NCBI GenBank assembly: GCA_016195295.1
Contig: JACPZV010000142.1
Coordinates: 1-5,926, forward strand
DNA: 5,926 nt
From: Acidobacteriota bacterium
GTDB lineage: Bacteria > Acidobacteriota > Vicinamibacteria > Vicinamibacterales > CAVVIG01
Direction: 5' to 3'
Shown: positions 1 to 5,926 of the stretch, piece after piece
How the letters are laid out: each line of letters opens with the position of its first letter
Position numbering within the stretch: position 1 is the stretch's first letter
The notes under the pieces: generated by a model
What the model was told of the DNA's origin: nothing
What the model saw: the letters and a program-made list of their open reading frames with translations, nothing else
Databases searched by the model: none
Position numbers and translations under genes: made by a program

Positions 1-2890
1 CACGGGGGGCGTCTCCTCGGGCAGTCAAGAGGCCCCGGAGATACAGCGCTGCGGCAGGAGCCGTGTCCCAGTGCAGGAGAAGAGGCCCGAGAACGGCGCC
101 AGACTCGAAGAGATCCCCACGTCGCCACGCAAGCCGCGCCAGGGCCAGGCGTGCGTCCGCGTGTTGGGGATCCAGTGCGAGCGCTCGCCTCCACGCGCGC
201 CCGGCCTCGGCCGCGTCCCCCAGCTGGCTCGCCGCCTGACCAAGCAGCCACCAGCCATCGGCCGTGGGCGCCTCCATCTGGCTCCATTCCGCCGCCCTGC
301 GTGCGGCTGTGCCACGCTCGCCCCCCAGATACGCCCGCGAGACGGCGCGACCGGCTTGGGCCCGCGCATCGGCCGTCTCGCCGAGACGTTGGATGTAGCT
401 CATTGGGACGGTCGGCGCATGCACCGCGAGGGCCTCCGCATTCGCGGTGATGGTGTCGCGGTACAAGGTGCGTGACGCCGCAAACTCCAAAAGCGCGTTG
501 TCGTCGGTGTTGAGGACACCGGAGCCGGCGTAGGTTTTCACATCCGCGCCACCGAGCACGAGCCGGACGGCGATCTCCGCCGGGTTGTGGATTCCAATCC
601 TGGACAGATCGTCGGCCACTTGACGATGGGTCAGGAGTTCTGCCGTCCGCGCGTAGTCCAGACGGAGTGGCCGCGCCGCGCCAAGCAGCAGCAGATCACC
701 GTCACTCGCTTGGACCACCAAGACTTCAGGAAAGATGGATTGGAACGTGCGAACCAAGGCGCGCAGCAGGTTCGGTTCCAGACCGTACAACTGAATCCAC
801 TGCGCGAAGACGCCCCCGTCCTGCAGGTGGGCACGGACTTGCTGGAAGAACTCGAGGGTGAACAGCCGCGCAGACCCCGGAATCCAAGGGTTCGAGGGTT
901 CGGAGACGATGACGTCGAACGGGTCGGTCACAGCCGCCAGATAGTGGCGGCCGTCGTCGAGGACCACGTGCACGCGCGGGTCGCTCAGCGCGTCGTGGTT
1001 GAAGTCCCGAAAGGTTCGCGCGGCATCAAGCACCGCGGGCTCGATCTCCGCCGCGACAATGTCGCGGAACGGATGCTGTGCCAGCGCACCCAGCGTAATG
1101 CCGCTCGCCACGCCGATCACCAAGGCGCGGCCGGATGGGCCGCCCACCATGAGGGGCAGATGCCCCGAGAGTACCTGAGTGGACATGTCATCGGCGGTCG
1201 AGGCCTCGACCTTTCCGTCGATCACGAGGACCCGATGCGGGAGCGATGCGAGTGACGGGCGGTCGTATACGAGGACACTCGCCCCGGCTCCGTCGCGGTG
1301 CAACACCGGGCGGTAGTGTCGGAAGATGCGTGGAAACTCCCGCGGCGACGGATACAGTTGCAGCAATCGAGGCGCATCCCGGTAGATGCCCGCGCCGAGC
1401 CGCAACGTGTCCCAGGTCGGGAAGAACATCGACAGGGCCAGCGCACACGCGGCGATCGCGACGCCCCCGGCAACCCGGATTCGGTGTTCCTCGCCGTCGC
1501 TCACGGCGAGTCCCGCCGCGCACAGGCTGACGGCCGCGGCCGCGCCGCCAGCGTGATCGATGCCCAGCGCCGGGATCAGCCAAAAGGTGGTGATCAGCGC
1601 GCCGAGCACCGCGCCGCACGTGCTCACGGCATAGGCAAGGCCGGCGCGTCCGCCAAGATCGGGATGGCCGCCGGTGACCGCGTGCACGCCAATTGGAAAC
1701 ACCATTCCCTGCGACACCGCCGTGGGGAACATGATGCCGACAGCCAGAGCGCTCATGCCAACCGTGAGCGCAACGGGATGATCGCCTGTCAGTCGAAACA
1801 TGTACAAGAACGCGACGGGCAGGGTCGGCACCAGGTGCAGGGCGATCAGGGCTCCGAGAGCGCTCCCCAGCTGCACCCAGATGAGACACGGGACATCTTG
1901 GCGAAACGAGGATACGAGGCGCGTGGCGACGAGTGCGCCGAGGGCGAGGCCACCGATATAGGTCGCGAGCATCGTGGCGAACGCGTAGGTGGACGATCCG
2001 AGAACCAGCGTGAGGGCGCGCGTCCAGATGACCTCGAACGCCAACGTGACTGCCCCGGCGAGCAGCAGGAGCAGCCAAATCCGCCACGGCGAACGGCGCC
2101 GCACGGCGGGCGCCCGGCTTCGTGTTTCATCGCTTTCCTTGGAATCGGGTGTCGACCCCGCCGACGCACTTCTGGCGAGACCAAGCGCCATCATCGCCGC
2201 CACGGCGTTTAACGACATGGCGGCGGCCGCCGTTCGAGCTGCGCCGACGAGCGGCAGGAGCAGGAACCCGCTGCCCACCGCGCCCGCGACGGCGCCCAGC
2301 GTGTTCGCGGTGTAAAGCGCCGGAACCCAGGAGTCGCGTGACCGCAGTGGCGGGCGATATCTCGCCAGAACCGGGAACGTCCCGCCCATCAGCGCGGCCG
2401 GCAGCAGGAGGAAGACTGCGGCCACGCCAAGACGAGCCACAAGGAGTCCGGTCACGGAATCGCCCGCCAGCCGCCACGCGAAGGAAGACCACCGAGTGGC
2501 CTGGGGCCACACCAGGATCGTCAATGAGCCCGCCATCGCAGCAACCGCGAATTCCAGCGCCGCGTACATCCGCAGCGGATGCGTTGTCCGGAGGCCAAGC
2601 CGGCCGAAGACGTACGCGCCCAGCGCCAGGCCGCCAAGAAACGCCGCGAGCACGGCGGCCGTGGCTGTCGTCGTGGAGCCGATGACGAGGGCCAGGCTCC
2701 GCTGCCACACCACTTCGTAAATCAACCCCGCGGCGCCAGAGGCGGCGTACAGGATGAGGACCACACGCACCCGCGTCTCCGCGCGCTCGCCGACTGCCGT
2801 TGCGACGAGGAATTCCGGGGCCGTGACAGCACCATGAGCCGGCGCGCGAACTACACGTCCAGCCGGAAGTGGCGCCGGCCGAAGGTTCAT
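1..2890 (-). CDS. Fused membrane (MFS-like) / spermidine-synthase-like protein with TPR-like tail, 3' end off the window
   Basis: The frame is open for 963 codons from ATG 2890 to the left edge with no stop, so the C-terminus is missing. Residues ~44-240 and ~271-490 are two hydrophobic membrane halves joined by a hydrophilic linker (~241-270); each half opens with an E-V-x-W-x-R motif (E59 and E286) followed by G-G-L-A-L-G-A. Residues ~550-810 form a spermidine/spermine-synthase-like Rossmann domain: VIDGKVEAST (557-566), a SAM-site-like VIGVASG (591-597), acidic AAEIEP (613-618), DDGRHY (645-650), SEPSNPW (663-669), and NTDDNALLEF near 794-803. Residues ~875-960 look like TPR helices (GW..LG.A...GD..EA...W..AL.LDP). 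This architecture is known for membrane-fused SpeE-like proteins, whose substrate is generally unproven. The classical spermidine synthase catalytic Asp motif is replaced by S-E-P-S-N-P-W, so true aminopropyl transfer is doubtful. The ATG overlaps the upstream stop (ATGA); a competing GTG start lies at 2770. Family call is firm, function is not. Confidence 0.9.
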   Translation of the reverse strand, partial: MNLRPAPLPAGRVVRAPAHGAVTAPEFLVATAVGERAETRVRVVLILYAASGAAGLIYEVVWQRSLALVIGSTTTATAAVLAAFLGGLALGAYVFGRLGLRTTHPLRMYAALEFAVAAMAGSLTILVWPQATRWSSFAWRLAGDSVTGLLVARLGVAAVFLLLPAALMGGTFPVLARYRPPLRSRDSWVPALYTANTLGAVAGAVGSGFLLLPLVGAARTAAAAMSLNAVAAMMALGLARSASAGSTPDSKESDETRSRAPAVRRRSPWRIWLLLLLAGAVTLAFEVIWTRALTLVLGSSTYAFATMLATYIGGLALGALVATRLVSSFRQDVPCLIWVQLGSALGALIALHLVPTLPVAFLYMFRLTGDHPVALTVGMSALAVGIMFPTAVSQGMVFPIGVHAVTGGHPDLGGRAGLAYAVSTCGAVLGALITTFWLIPALGIDHAGGAAAAVSLCAAGLAVSDGEEHRIRVAGGVAIAACALALSMFFPTWDTLRLGAGIYRDAPRLLQLYPSPREFPRIFRHYRPVLHRDGAGASVLVYDRPSLASLPHRVLVIDGKVEASTADDMSTQVLSGHLPLMVGGPSGRALVIGVASGITLGALAQHPFRDIVAAEIEPAVLDAARTFRDFNHDALSDPRVHVVLDDGRHYLAAVTDPFDVIVSEPSNPWIPGSARLFTLEFFQQVRAHLQDGGVFAQWIQLYGLEPNLLRALVRTFQSIFPEVLVVQASDGDLLLLGAARPLRLDYARTAELLTHRQVADDLSRIGIHNPAEIAVRLVLGGADVKTYAGSGVLNTDDNALLEFAASRTLYRDTITANAEALAVHAPTVPMSYIQRLGETADARAQAGRAVSRAYLGGERGTAARRAAEWSQMEAPTADGWWLLGQAASQLGDAAEAGRAWRRALALDPQHADARLALARLAWRRGDLFESGAVLGPLLLHWDTAPAAALYLRGLLTARGDAPR
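1916..2743 (-). repeat. Internal protein-level duplication in the membrane portion (two ~49-residue copies at its ends)
   Basis: Copy 1 is residues 50-98 (2743-2597) and copy 2 is residues 277-325 (2062-1916), an offset of 227 residues with no gap needed. Shared positions include the E-V-x-W-x-R motif (E59/E286, W62/W289, R64/R291), L-x-L-V-x-G-S after it, and G-G-L-A-L-G-A (86-92 and 313-319). The match is at protein level, so the duplication is old and belongs to the family fold rather than being a recent DNA repeat. Confidence 0.7.
2777..2780 (-). promoter_or_regulatory. Alternative ribosome binding site for the synthase-like gene (GTG 2770)
   Basis: The minus strand carries GGAG at 2780-2777, six bases (ACGCGG) before an in-frame GTG at 2770. 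A start here would give a protein opening MRVVLILYAASG, directly at the first membrane segment, and would remove a 40-residue hydrophilic leader. It competes with ATG 2890, and sequence alone does not settle which is used. Confidence 0.35.
2887..2890 (-). promoter_or_regulatory. ATGA stop/start overlap coupling lipoprotein and synthase-like genes
   Basis: The lipoprotein ends in TGA (2889-2887) and the next frame begins with ATG (2890-2888), sharing four bases as ATGA. This arrangement usually marks translational coupling by terminating ribosomes. The Shine-Dalgarno sequence for the ATG is weak (GGA within GCTGGAAC), consistent with reliance on coupling if this start is used. Confidence 0.6.
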
Positions 2891-3330
2891 GTTCCAGCGG
2901 CTGCAGATCGTTCGTGCGCGGTGACCGTGAAGTAGACGATCGTGTCTGGCTTCCCGGGTTGACGGATGCGAGCTGCAATCTTCCAGGGCCCGGGCTTATC
3001 CAGCTTGAGGGTGGCCCGGTAGCTGTTCGAGTCCCGTGCCGCCGTGACGATCCGGGCCGCTTCATCAGGCGAGGCGAGTGAGTCCTTCACGCGGTAGACG
3101 AACGGGTAATAGTGAAGCAGGACCTGTGTGTCACCCGACGGCTCCGCCTTCTTTGGCGCAATCTTGATCGTCACCGTCTCCTCGCCCACCTGAACGGGCT
3201 GTGACGAGGTGGCGAGGGTCACCGTGAAAGCGTCCGTCGTCTGCTCTGCGGCGAGGCGTCCACAGCTTGCCGCTCCTGCGGACAGCCCCAGCAGCAGCGT
3301 CAGTCGCCAGAGAATCCTTCGTCGGTGCAC
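2887..3330 (-). CDS. YtkA/FixH-like small lipoprotein
   Basis: This 147-residue protein begins with a lipoprotein-type signal: basic MHRRR, a hydrophobic core LTLLLGLSAGA, and a lipobox-like A-A-S-C with Cys23 as the predicted lipidated residue. The mature part (~33-138) is a compact beta-rich domain with the order seen in YtkA/FixH-like domains: a first strand, P-V-Q-V-G-E near 45-50 followed by a T-V-T-I-K-I strand, then S-Y-R-A-T-L-K-L (103-110), G-P-W-K-I-A-A-R-I (114-122), and a last strand IVYFTVTA (131-138). Such proteins often sit beside RND or copper-handling genes; here it follows an RND permease. The role is probably periplasmic and accessory, but the ligand is unknown. The mature domain has no methionine and its only cysteine is the lipobox one, so a Met-rich copper site is not supported. 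I chose GTG 3330 because GGGAGA lies six bases upstream; a GTG at 3360 would add ten hydrophilic residues and lacks an evident site. It ends inside the next gene's start codon. Confidence 0.78.
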   Translation of the reverse strand: MHRRRILWRLTLLLGLSAGAASCGRLAAEQTTDAFTVTLATSSQPVQVGEETVTIKIAPKKAEPSGDTQVLLHYYPFVYRVKDSLASPDEAARIVTAARDSNSYRATLKLDKPGPWKIAARIRQPGKPDTIVYFTVTAHERSAAAGT

Positions 3331-3336
3331 CAATCG

Positions 3337-3342
3337 TCTCCC
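3337..3342 (-). promoter_or_regulatory. Ribosome binding site for the YtkA/FixH-like lipoprotein
   Basis: The minus strand reads GGGAGA, six bases (CGATTG) before GTG 3330. This decides the start: from this GTG the protein opens directly with a basic n-region and a hydrophobic core, as expected for a lipoprotein signal. It falls in the 19-base gap between the frame-corrected RND stop (3350) and the start. Confidence 0.7.
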
Positions 3343-3344
3343 AT

Positions 3345-5926
3345 TCAGTTCAGTGGGCACGGGATCCGCCCGCTGCGGGCAGCAGCTCCTCCACCCGCTC
3401 GGGGTCTTCGCGCGCCAGGTCCCGCATCTCCGGGTCGCGCATCAGCTCCTCGTTGTCGGCGATCTGGCGCTCGATCTCGATGTAACGGCCGAAGCGCTCG
3501 ACGAGCTCCGCCCGGTCCGAACGCTCCTTGCTCAGCTTCTGGGTATTGATCAACCTGCCGCAACTCCCAGAGCACCTCGGTCGGCAGCGATGGCAACCGG
3601 CGCACCATCTCGTCGCCTGAAATTTCCCGTTCCGGGGCACGGCCGGTAAAGGTCCGCTCGAGGAACAGCCGCAGGTCATCCAGCACGCTGTAGATGATCG
3701 GGATCGCGATGAGCCCGAGCATCGCCGAACTGAACAGCGCGCCGACGATGCCGGTGGAGATTGGCCGGAACCGGTCCATGCCAGTCGGCGGCGCGAACAT
3801 CGGCGGAATGAACGCCGACGCTGTGGTCAGCGTGGTCATCAGGACGGGGCGCAAGCGGATGGGAGACGCCACCAGTTGCGCGCGCCGCCGATCGAGGCCG
3901 TGCTCCTGCAGTTGCATCGTCTTTTCGACGAGCAGGATTCCCGTGGCCATGACCATGACCGTGGCCAGCAGCATGCCCCAAATCACCGGGGGTGACCAGT
4001 TGTAACCGAACAGCCAGAGCAAGTAGATGGCGCCCATCCATTCAAGCGGCGCGTCGGCGATGATGGTCAAGGTGCCGACCATCGATCGGGTTTGGAGCAG
4101 CAGCAAGATGAACAGAATCCCGATCGCCAGATACGCGCCGTCGTAGATACGGTAGATGTTGTCGAGCATATCGAGCATCATGCCCTTGGGTTCGACGGTG
4201 TAGCGCTTGGGCAGCGGAATGGTGGTCTTGGAGCCCATGATGAGACCCGCCGTGGCCATTTTGAGCCCGACCTCACGGTACTGCGCCAGGACCGTCAACG
4301 CATACTGGAGATTCTCTTTGTAGATGAGGTCCACCCCTTGGCGCGGAACCACACGCGCGACCTCTTTGAGCGGCACGACCTTGCCGCTGGGAGTGCTGAG
4401 CTTGACCTGTTCGACGTCAGCCAGCGTCGCACGCTGGTTCGGCGGATAGCGGATGAGGAAACGCGAATGCCGATAGCCTTCATCGGGGTTGAAGAACTCG
4501 CTCGTGAACCCACCCTGTAACGCGTAGAAGGCCTGCATGGCGATCTGCGGCACCGCCAGCCCGAGTTCCTTCGCCCGCACGCGGTCGAGCGGCATCGTCA
4601 TCGACCATGAGGTGAATGGCTGCACCAGTCCCGGCGTCCGACGGGCCACGTCAATCGCTTGCTTGCCCAGTTGATTCAACACGGACAGGTCGTCGCCCTT
4701 AATGATCGCCTCGACCGGCGCGCGCGCCGTGTTGACCGGCGTGGCGCCCATCTCCATGAACCAGAGACTCCGGATGCCGGGTACCTGTGCGAGGACGGTT
4801 TCCTGGGTCGTGTCGAGGATCGTCCAGATGTTGCGGCCGCTTCGCGCGGCGCACGGCTGGGCCACGAGTCGAAGCGGCGGGAACGAGTCGGCCCACCGGT
4901 TGTAAAACTGACAGCTCCGGTCGTCGGTGTCGGTGAGAGTAATCTTGAAGGCCGCCTTGTTGACCGTCCGCATCCCGTACCCGGAAAAGTAGGTGAAATT
5001 CGGCGTGGACCCGAGCCCAGGCTCCATGCCAACCTGCGTCGAGACCAGCTTGACCTCCGGATTACGAAGCAACACGTCCTCAATCTTCGAGACAATCCTG
5101 TCCGTGTCCTCGAAGGACGTGCCCGGCCAAGCCTCCACTTCGCCGACGGCTTGGCCCGTATCCTGGAGGGGCATCCCCTCCCAGCCGAGCACCGGCCAAA
5201 TCTTGTAGCCCGCGTAAAGCGAGGCCACGACGACGCCGAGTACGGCCACCCGATAGTTCAACCCCCAGTCGAGCGCGTGGACCTGAAGCCACTCCGCCTT
5301 GTGGAACAACCACTGCGCCGGACGCATCACGACCTCGACGACCCGGTCCAAGTAGTCGGTCAGGCCCATCGACTCCGTGGTCCGCGGCTTGAGGAAGTAC
5401 GCGCGCAGCGTGGGATCGAGCGTGAGCGTGAAGAAGGTCGACATCACGGCGGCGAAAATCATCGGCGCTGTCATGCCCCGGAACCCCGTCCCCATGCTGC
5501 CCCCCAGGAAGAGCGCCGGGCCGAGCGCAATCCAGGACGAGACGCCGATCGCGACCATCGCGCCGCTCACTTCCTGGGCGCCCTCGATCGCCGCCTGTTT
5601 CGCGGACTTCCCCATCCGCAGGTGCCGGTCGATCACCTCCATCATGATGACGGAGTCGTCGACGAGGCGCCCGATGACGAAGGTGAGAGCCATGAGCGTC
5701 GGCGTGTTGACGGTGAAGCCCAGCGGCCGCCACCAGACGAACGACGCCGCCACCGCGGCCGGCAGCGTGACGAGCACGATAAACGTCGGCCGGATCTGGT
5801 TCAAGAAGGCGAGCACGACAATGGCCGTGATGACGAAGGCCAGGAACATTTCTTTCCAGGCGTTTGTGATGATGCGGTCGAGGAAATTGAGGCGGTTGTA
5901 CGCGATTTCGTATTTCAGTCCCGGGT
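3345..5926 (-). CDS. RND-superfamily efflux permease, N-terminus off the window, probable frameshift near the C-terminus
   Basis: The frame enters from the right edge; residues are counted from the first full codon at 5924. It begins just before TM2 (~26-44), so roughly the first third of a typical RND permease, including TM1 and the first periplasmic subdomains, is missing. TM3 (~47-65) and TM4 (~73-98) follow; TM4 carries G-R-L-V-D-D-S with Asp89-Asp90 (5655-5660) and Glu96, the proton-relay positions of the AcrB-type VDD signature. TM5-TM6 include PALFLGG and MTAPMIFAAVMSTFF. TM7 (~226-245) leads into a long second periplasmic region (~246-590). The C-terminal membrane block (~595-745) includes the typical R-L-R-P-V-L-M-T-T-L-T and ends I-A-I-P-I-I-Y-S-V. 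The periplasmic segments (for example S-G-K-V-V-P-L-K-E-V-A) recall CusA/CzcA-type pumps while TM4 recalls drug-type pumps, so the substrate class is left open. After Gln790 the frame turns R/A/G/P-rich, which suggests a one-base error or mutation; the coherent continuation ends at 3350. Confidence 0.9.
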   Translation of the reverse strand, partial: PGLKYEIAYNRLNFLDRIITNAWKEMFLAFVITAIVVLAFLNQIRPTFIVLVTLPAAVAASFVWWRPLGFTVNTPTLMALTFVIGRLVDDSVIMMEVIDRHLRMGKSAKQAAIEGAQEVSGAMVAIGVSSWIALGPALFLGGSMGTGFRGMTAPMIFAAVMSTFFTLTLDPTLRAYFLKPRTTESMGLTDYLDRVVEVVMRPAQWLFHKAEWLQVHALDWGLNYRVAVLGVVVASLYAGYKIWPVLGWEGMPLQDTGQAVGEVEAWPGTSFEDTDRIVSKIEDVLLRNPEVKLVSTQVGMEPGLGSTPNFTYFSGYGMRTVNKAAFKITLTDTDDRSCQFYNRWADSFPPLRLVAQPCAARSGRNIWTILDTTQETVLAQVPGIRSLWFMEMGATPVNTARAPVEAIIKGDDLSVLNQLGKQAIDVARRTPGLVQPFTSWSMTMPLDRVRAKELGLAVPQIAMQAFYALQGGFTSEFFNPDEGYRHSRFLIRYPPNQRATLADVEQVKLSTPSGKVVPLKEVARVVPRQGVDLIYKENLQYALTVLAQYREVGLKMATAGLIMGSKTTIPLPKRYTVEPKGMMLDMLDNIYRIYDGAYLAIGILFILLLLQTRSMVGTLTIIADAPLEWMGAIYLLWLFGYNWSPPVIWGMLLATVMVMATGILLVEKTMQLQEHGLDRRRAQLVASPIRLRPVLMTTLTTASAFIPPMFAPPTGMDRFRPISTGIVGALFSSAMLGLIAIPIIYSVLDDLRLFLERTFTGRAPEREISGDEMVRRLPSLPTEVLWELRQVDQYPEAEQGAFGPGGARRALRPLHRDRAPDRRQRGADARPGDAGPGARRPRAGGGAAARSGRIPCPLN
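3350..3553 (-). other. Coherent shifted-frame continuation of the RND C-terminal tail
   Basis: Dropping one G of the GG pair at 3554-3555 moves translation from W-E-L-R-Q into a frame giving 67 further residues and a TGA at 3350-3352. The product begins LINTQKLSKERS and is rich in alternating Glu/Arg/Asp/Leu, typical of a cytoplasmic amphipathic helix or coiled coil, for example V-E-R-F-G-R-Y-I-E-I-E-R-Q. The annotated frame over the same bases is instead dominated by Arg, Ala, Gly and Pro, the usual composition of an off-frame reading of GC-rich DNA. This supports the shifted frame as the original coding frame. An independent small gene starting at TTG 3553 (GGGAG lies ten bases upstream) is possible but less likely. 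Confidence 0.65.
3554..3555 (-). other. Probable one-base insertion (frameshift point) in the RND gene
   Basis: On the minus strand the bases read CGG CAG GTT GAT. The second G of CAGG is the simplest extra base: without it the frame reads CGG CAG TTG ATC and the tail becomes coherent. The exact position is not fixed by sequence alone; any single-base gain within a few codons would give nearly the same result. It may be a sequencing or assembly error or a real mutation. The protein up to this point, including all membrane segments, is unaffected. Confidence 0.6.

Noticed and set aside
1298..2212. Long open frame on the plus strand (304 codons), with others at 587-1255 and 4092-4520
   Set aside because: They lie antisense to well-supported minus-strand genes, have no recognisable motifs, and have compositions skewed to Arg/Gln/Gly/Ala as expected from antisense reading of GC-rich codons.
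1188..3065. Minus-strand open frames at 1188-2087 and 2127-3065
   Set aside because: They are off-frame readings of the synthase-like gene, Arg/Gly/Pro-rich and without membrane or enzyme motifs, whereas the correct frame is continuous from 2890 to the edge with family motifs throughout.
3331..3349. Possible terminator or promoter between RND and lipoprotein genes
   Set aside because: Only 19 bases separate the genes; they hold the ribosome binding site and no hairpin with a T-run.
3331..3360. GTG start at 3360 for the lipoprotein, adding ten residues
   Set aside because: The extra residues are hydrophilic and would precede the signal peptide; GTG 3330 has a good GGGAGA site at the right spacing.
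3540..3570. Programmed ribosomal frameshifting in the RND tail
   Set aside because: There is no slippery heptamer, no in-frame stop at the shift point and no evident stimulatory signal; a mutation or sequence error is simpler.
3943..3966. Short repeated run with CATGACCATGACC flanked by GTGGCC
   Set aside because: It encodes Val/Met/Ala codons of an RND membrane helix in frame, and neither repeat length nor symmetry goes beyond what those codons explain.
5080..5733. 217-codon minus-strand frame inside the RND gene
   Set aside because: It overlaps the conserved TM4-TM7 coding frame in a different phase and reads as His/Arg/Gly-rich low-complexity protein.

Overview
The window is almost entirely coding, and every gene I can support lies on the minus strand. 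Three genes run in the order RND transporter, small lipoprotein, membrane-fused spermidine-synthase-like protein. The first gene enters from the right edge without its N-terminus. The last gene runs off the left edge without its stop codon. The DNA is GC-rich with a strong third-position G/C preference, which also produces many long false reading frames on both strands. The protein types (an RND pump beside a YtkA/FixH-like lipoprotein, and a very large synthase-like protein with a TPR tail) suggest a GC-rich Gram-negative bacterium such as an Acidobacteriota-like or deltaproteobacterial-like lineage. That placement is inference; no marker gene is present.

Layout. From 5926 down to about 3345/3350 is the C-terminal three quarters or so of an RND-superfamily inner-membrane efflux permease. 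Its last ~70 codons appear to be in the wrong frame: removing one G of a GG pair at 3554-3555 replaces an arginine/glycine/proline-rich tail with a coherent charged helical tail that stops at 3350. Next comes a 147-residue predicted lipoprotein with a YtkA/FixH-like beta-sandwich domain (3330-2887), started by a GTG with a good ribosome binding site (GGGAGA). Its TGA stop overlaps the ATG of the third gene by four bases (ATGA). The third gene has at least 963 codons (2890 to the left edge) and encodes two homologous membrane halves, a spermidine-synthase-like Rossmann methyltransferase-fold domain, and the start of a TPR-like helical tail.

The tight spacing (19 bases, then a 4-base overlap) argues for one transcript with translational coupling. 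A reasonable working picture is that the RND permease and the lipoprotein belong to an envelope efflux system whose adaptor and outer-membrane channel genes would lie upstream, off the right edge. How the synthase-like protein connects to efflux is not evident from sequence. No RNA genes, mobile elements, CRISPR arrays, terminators or promoters were seen, and no stretch above 300 bases lacks a gene.
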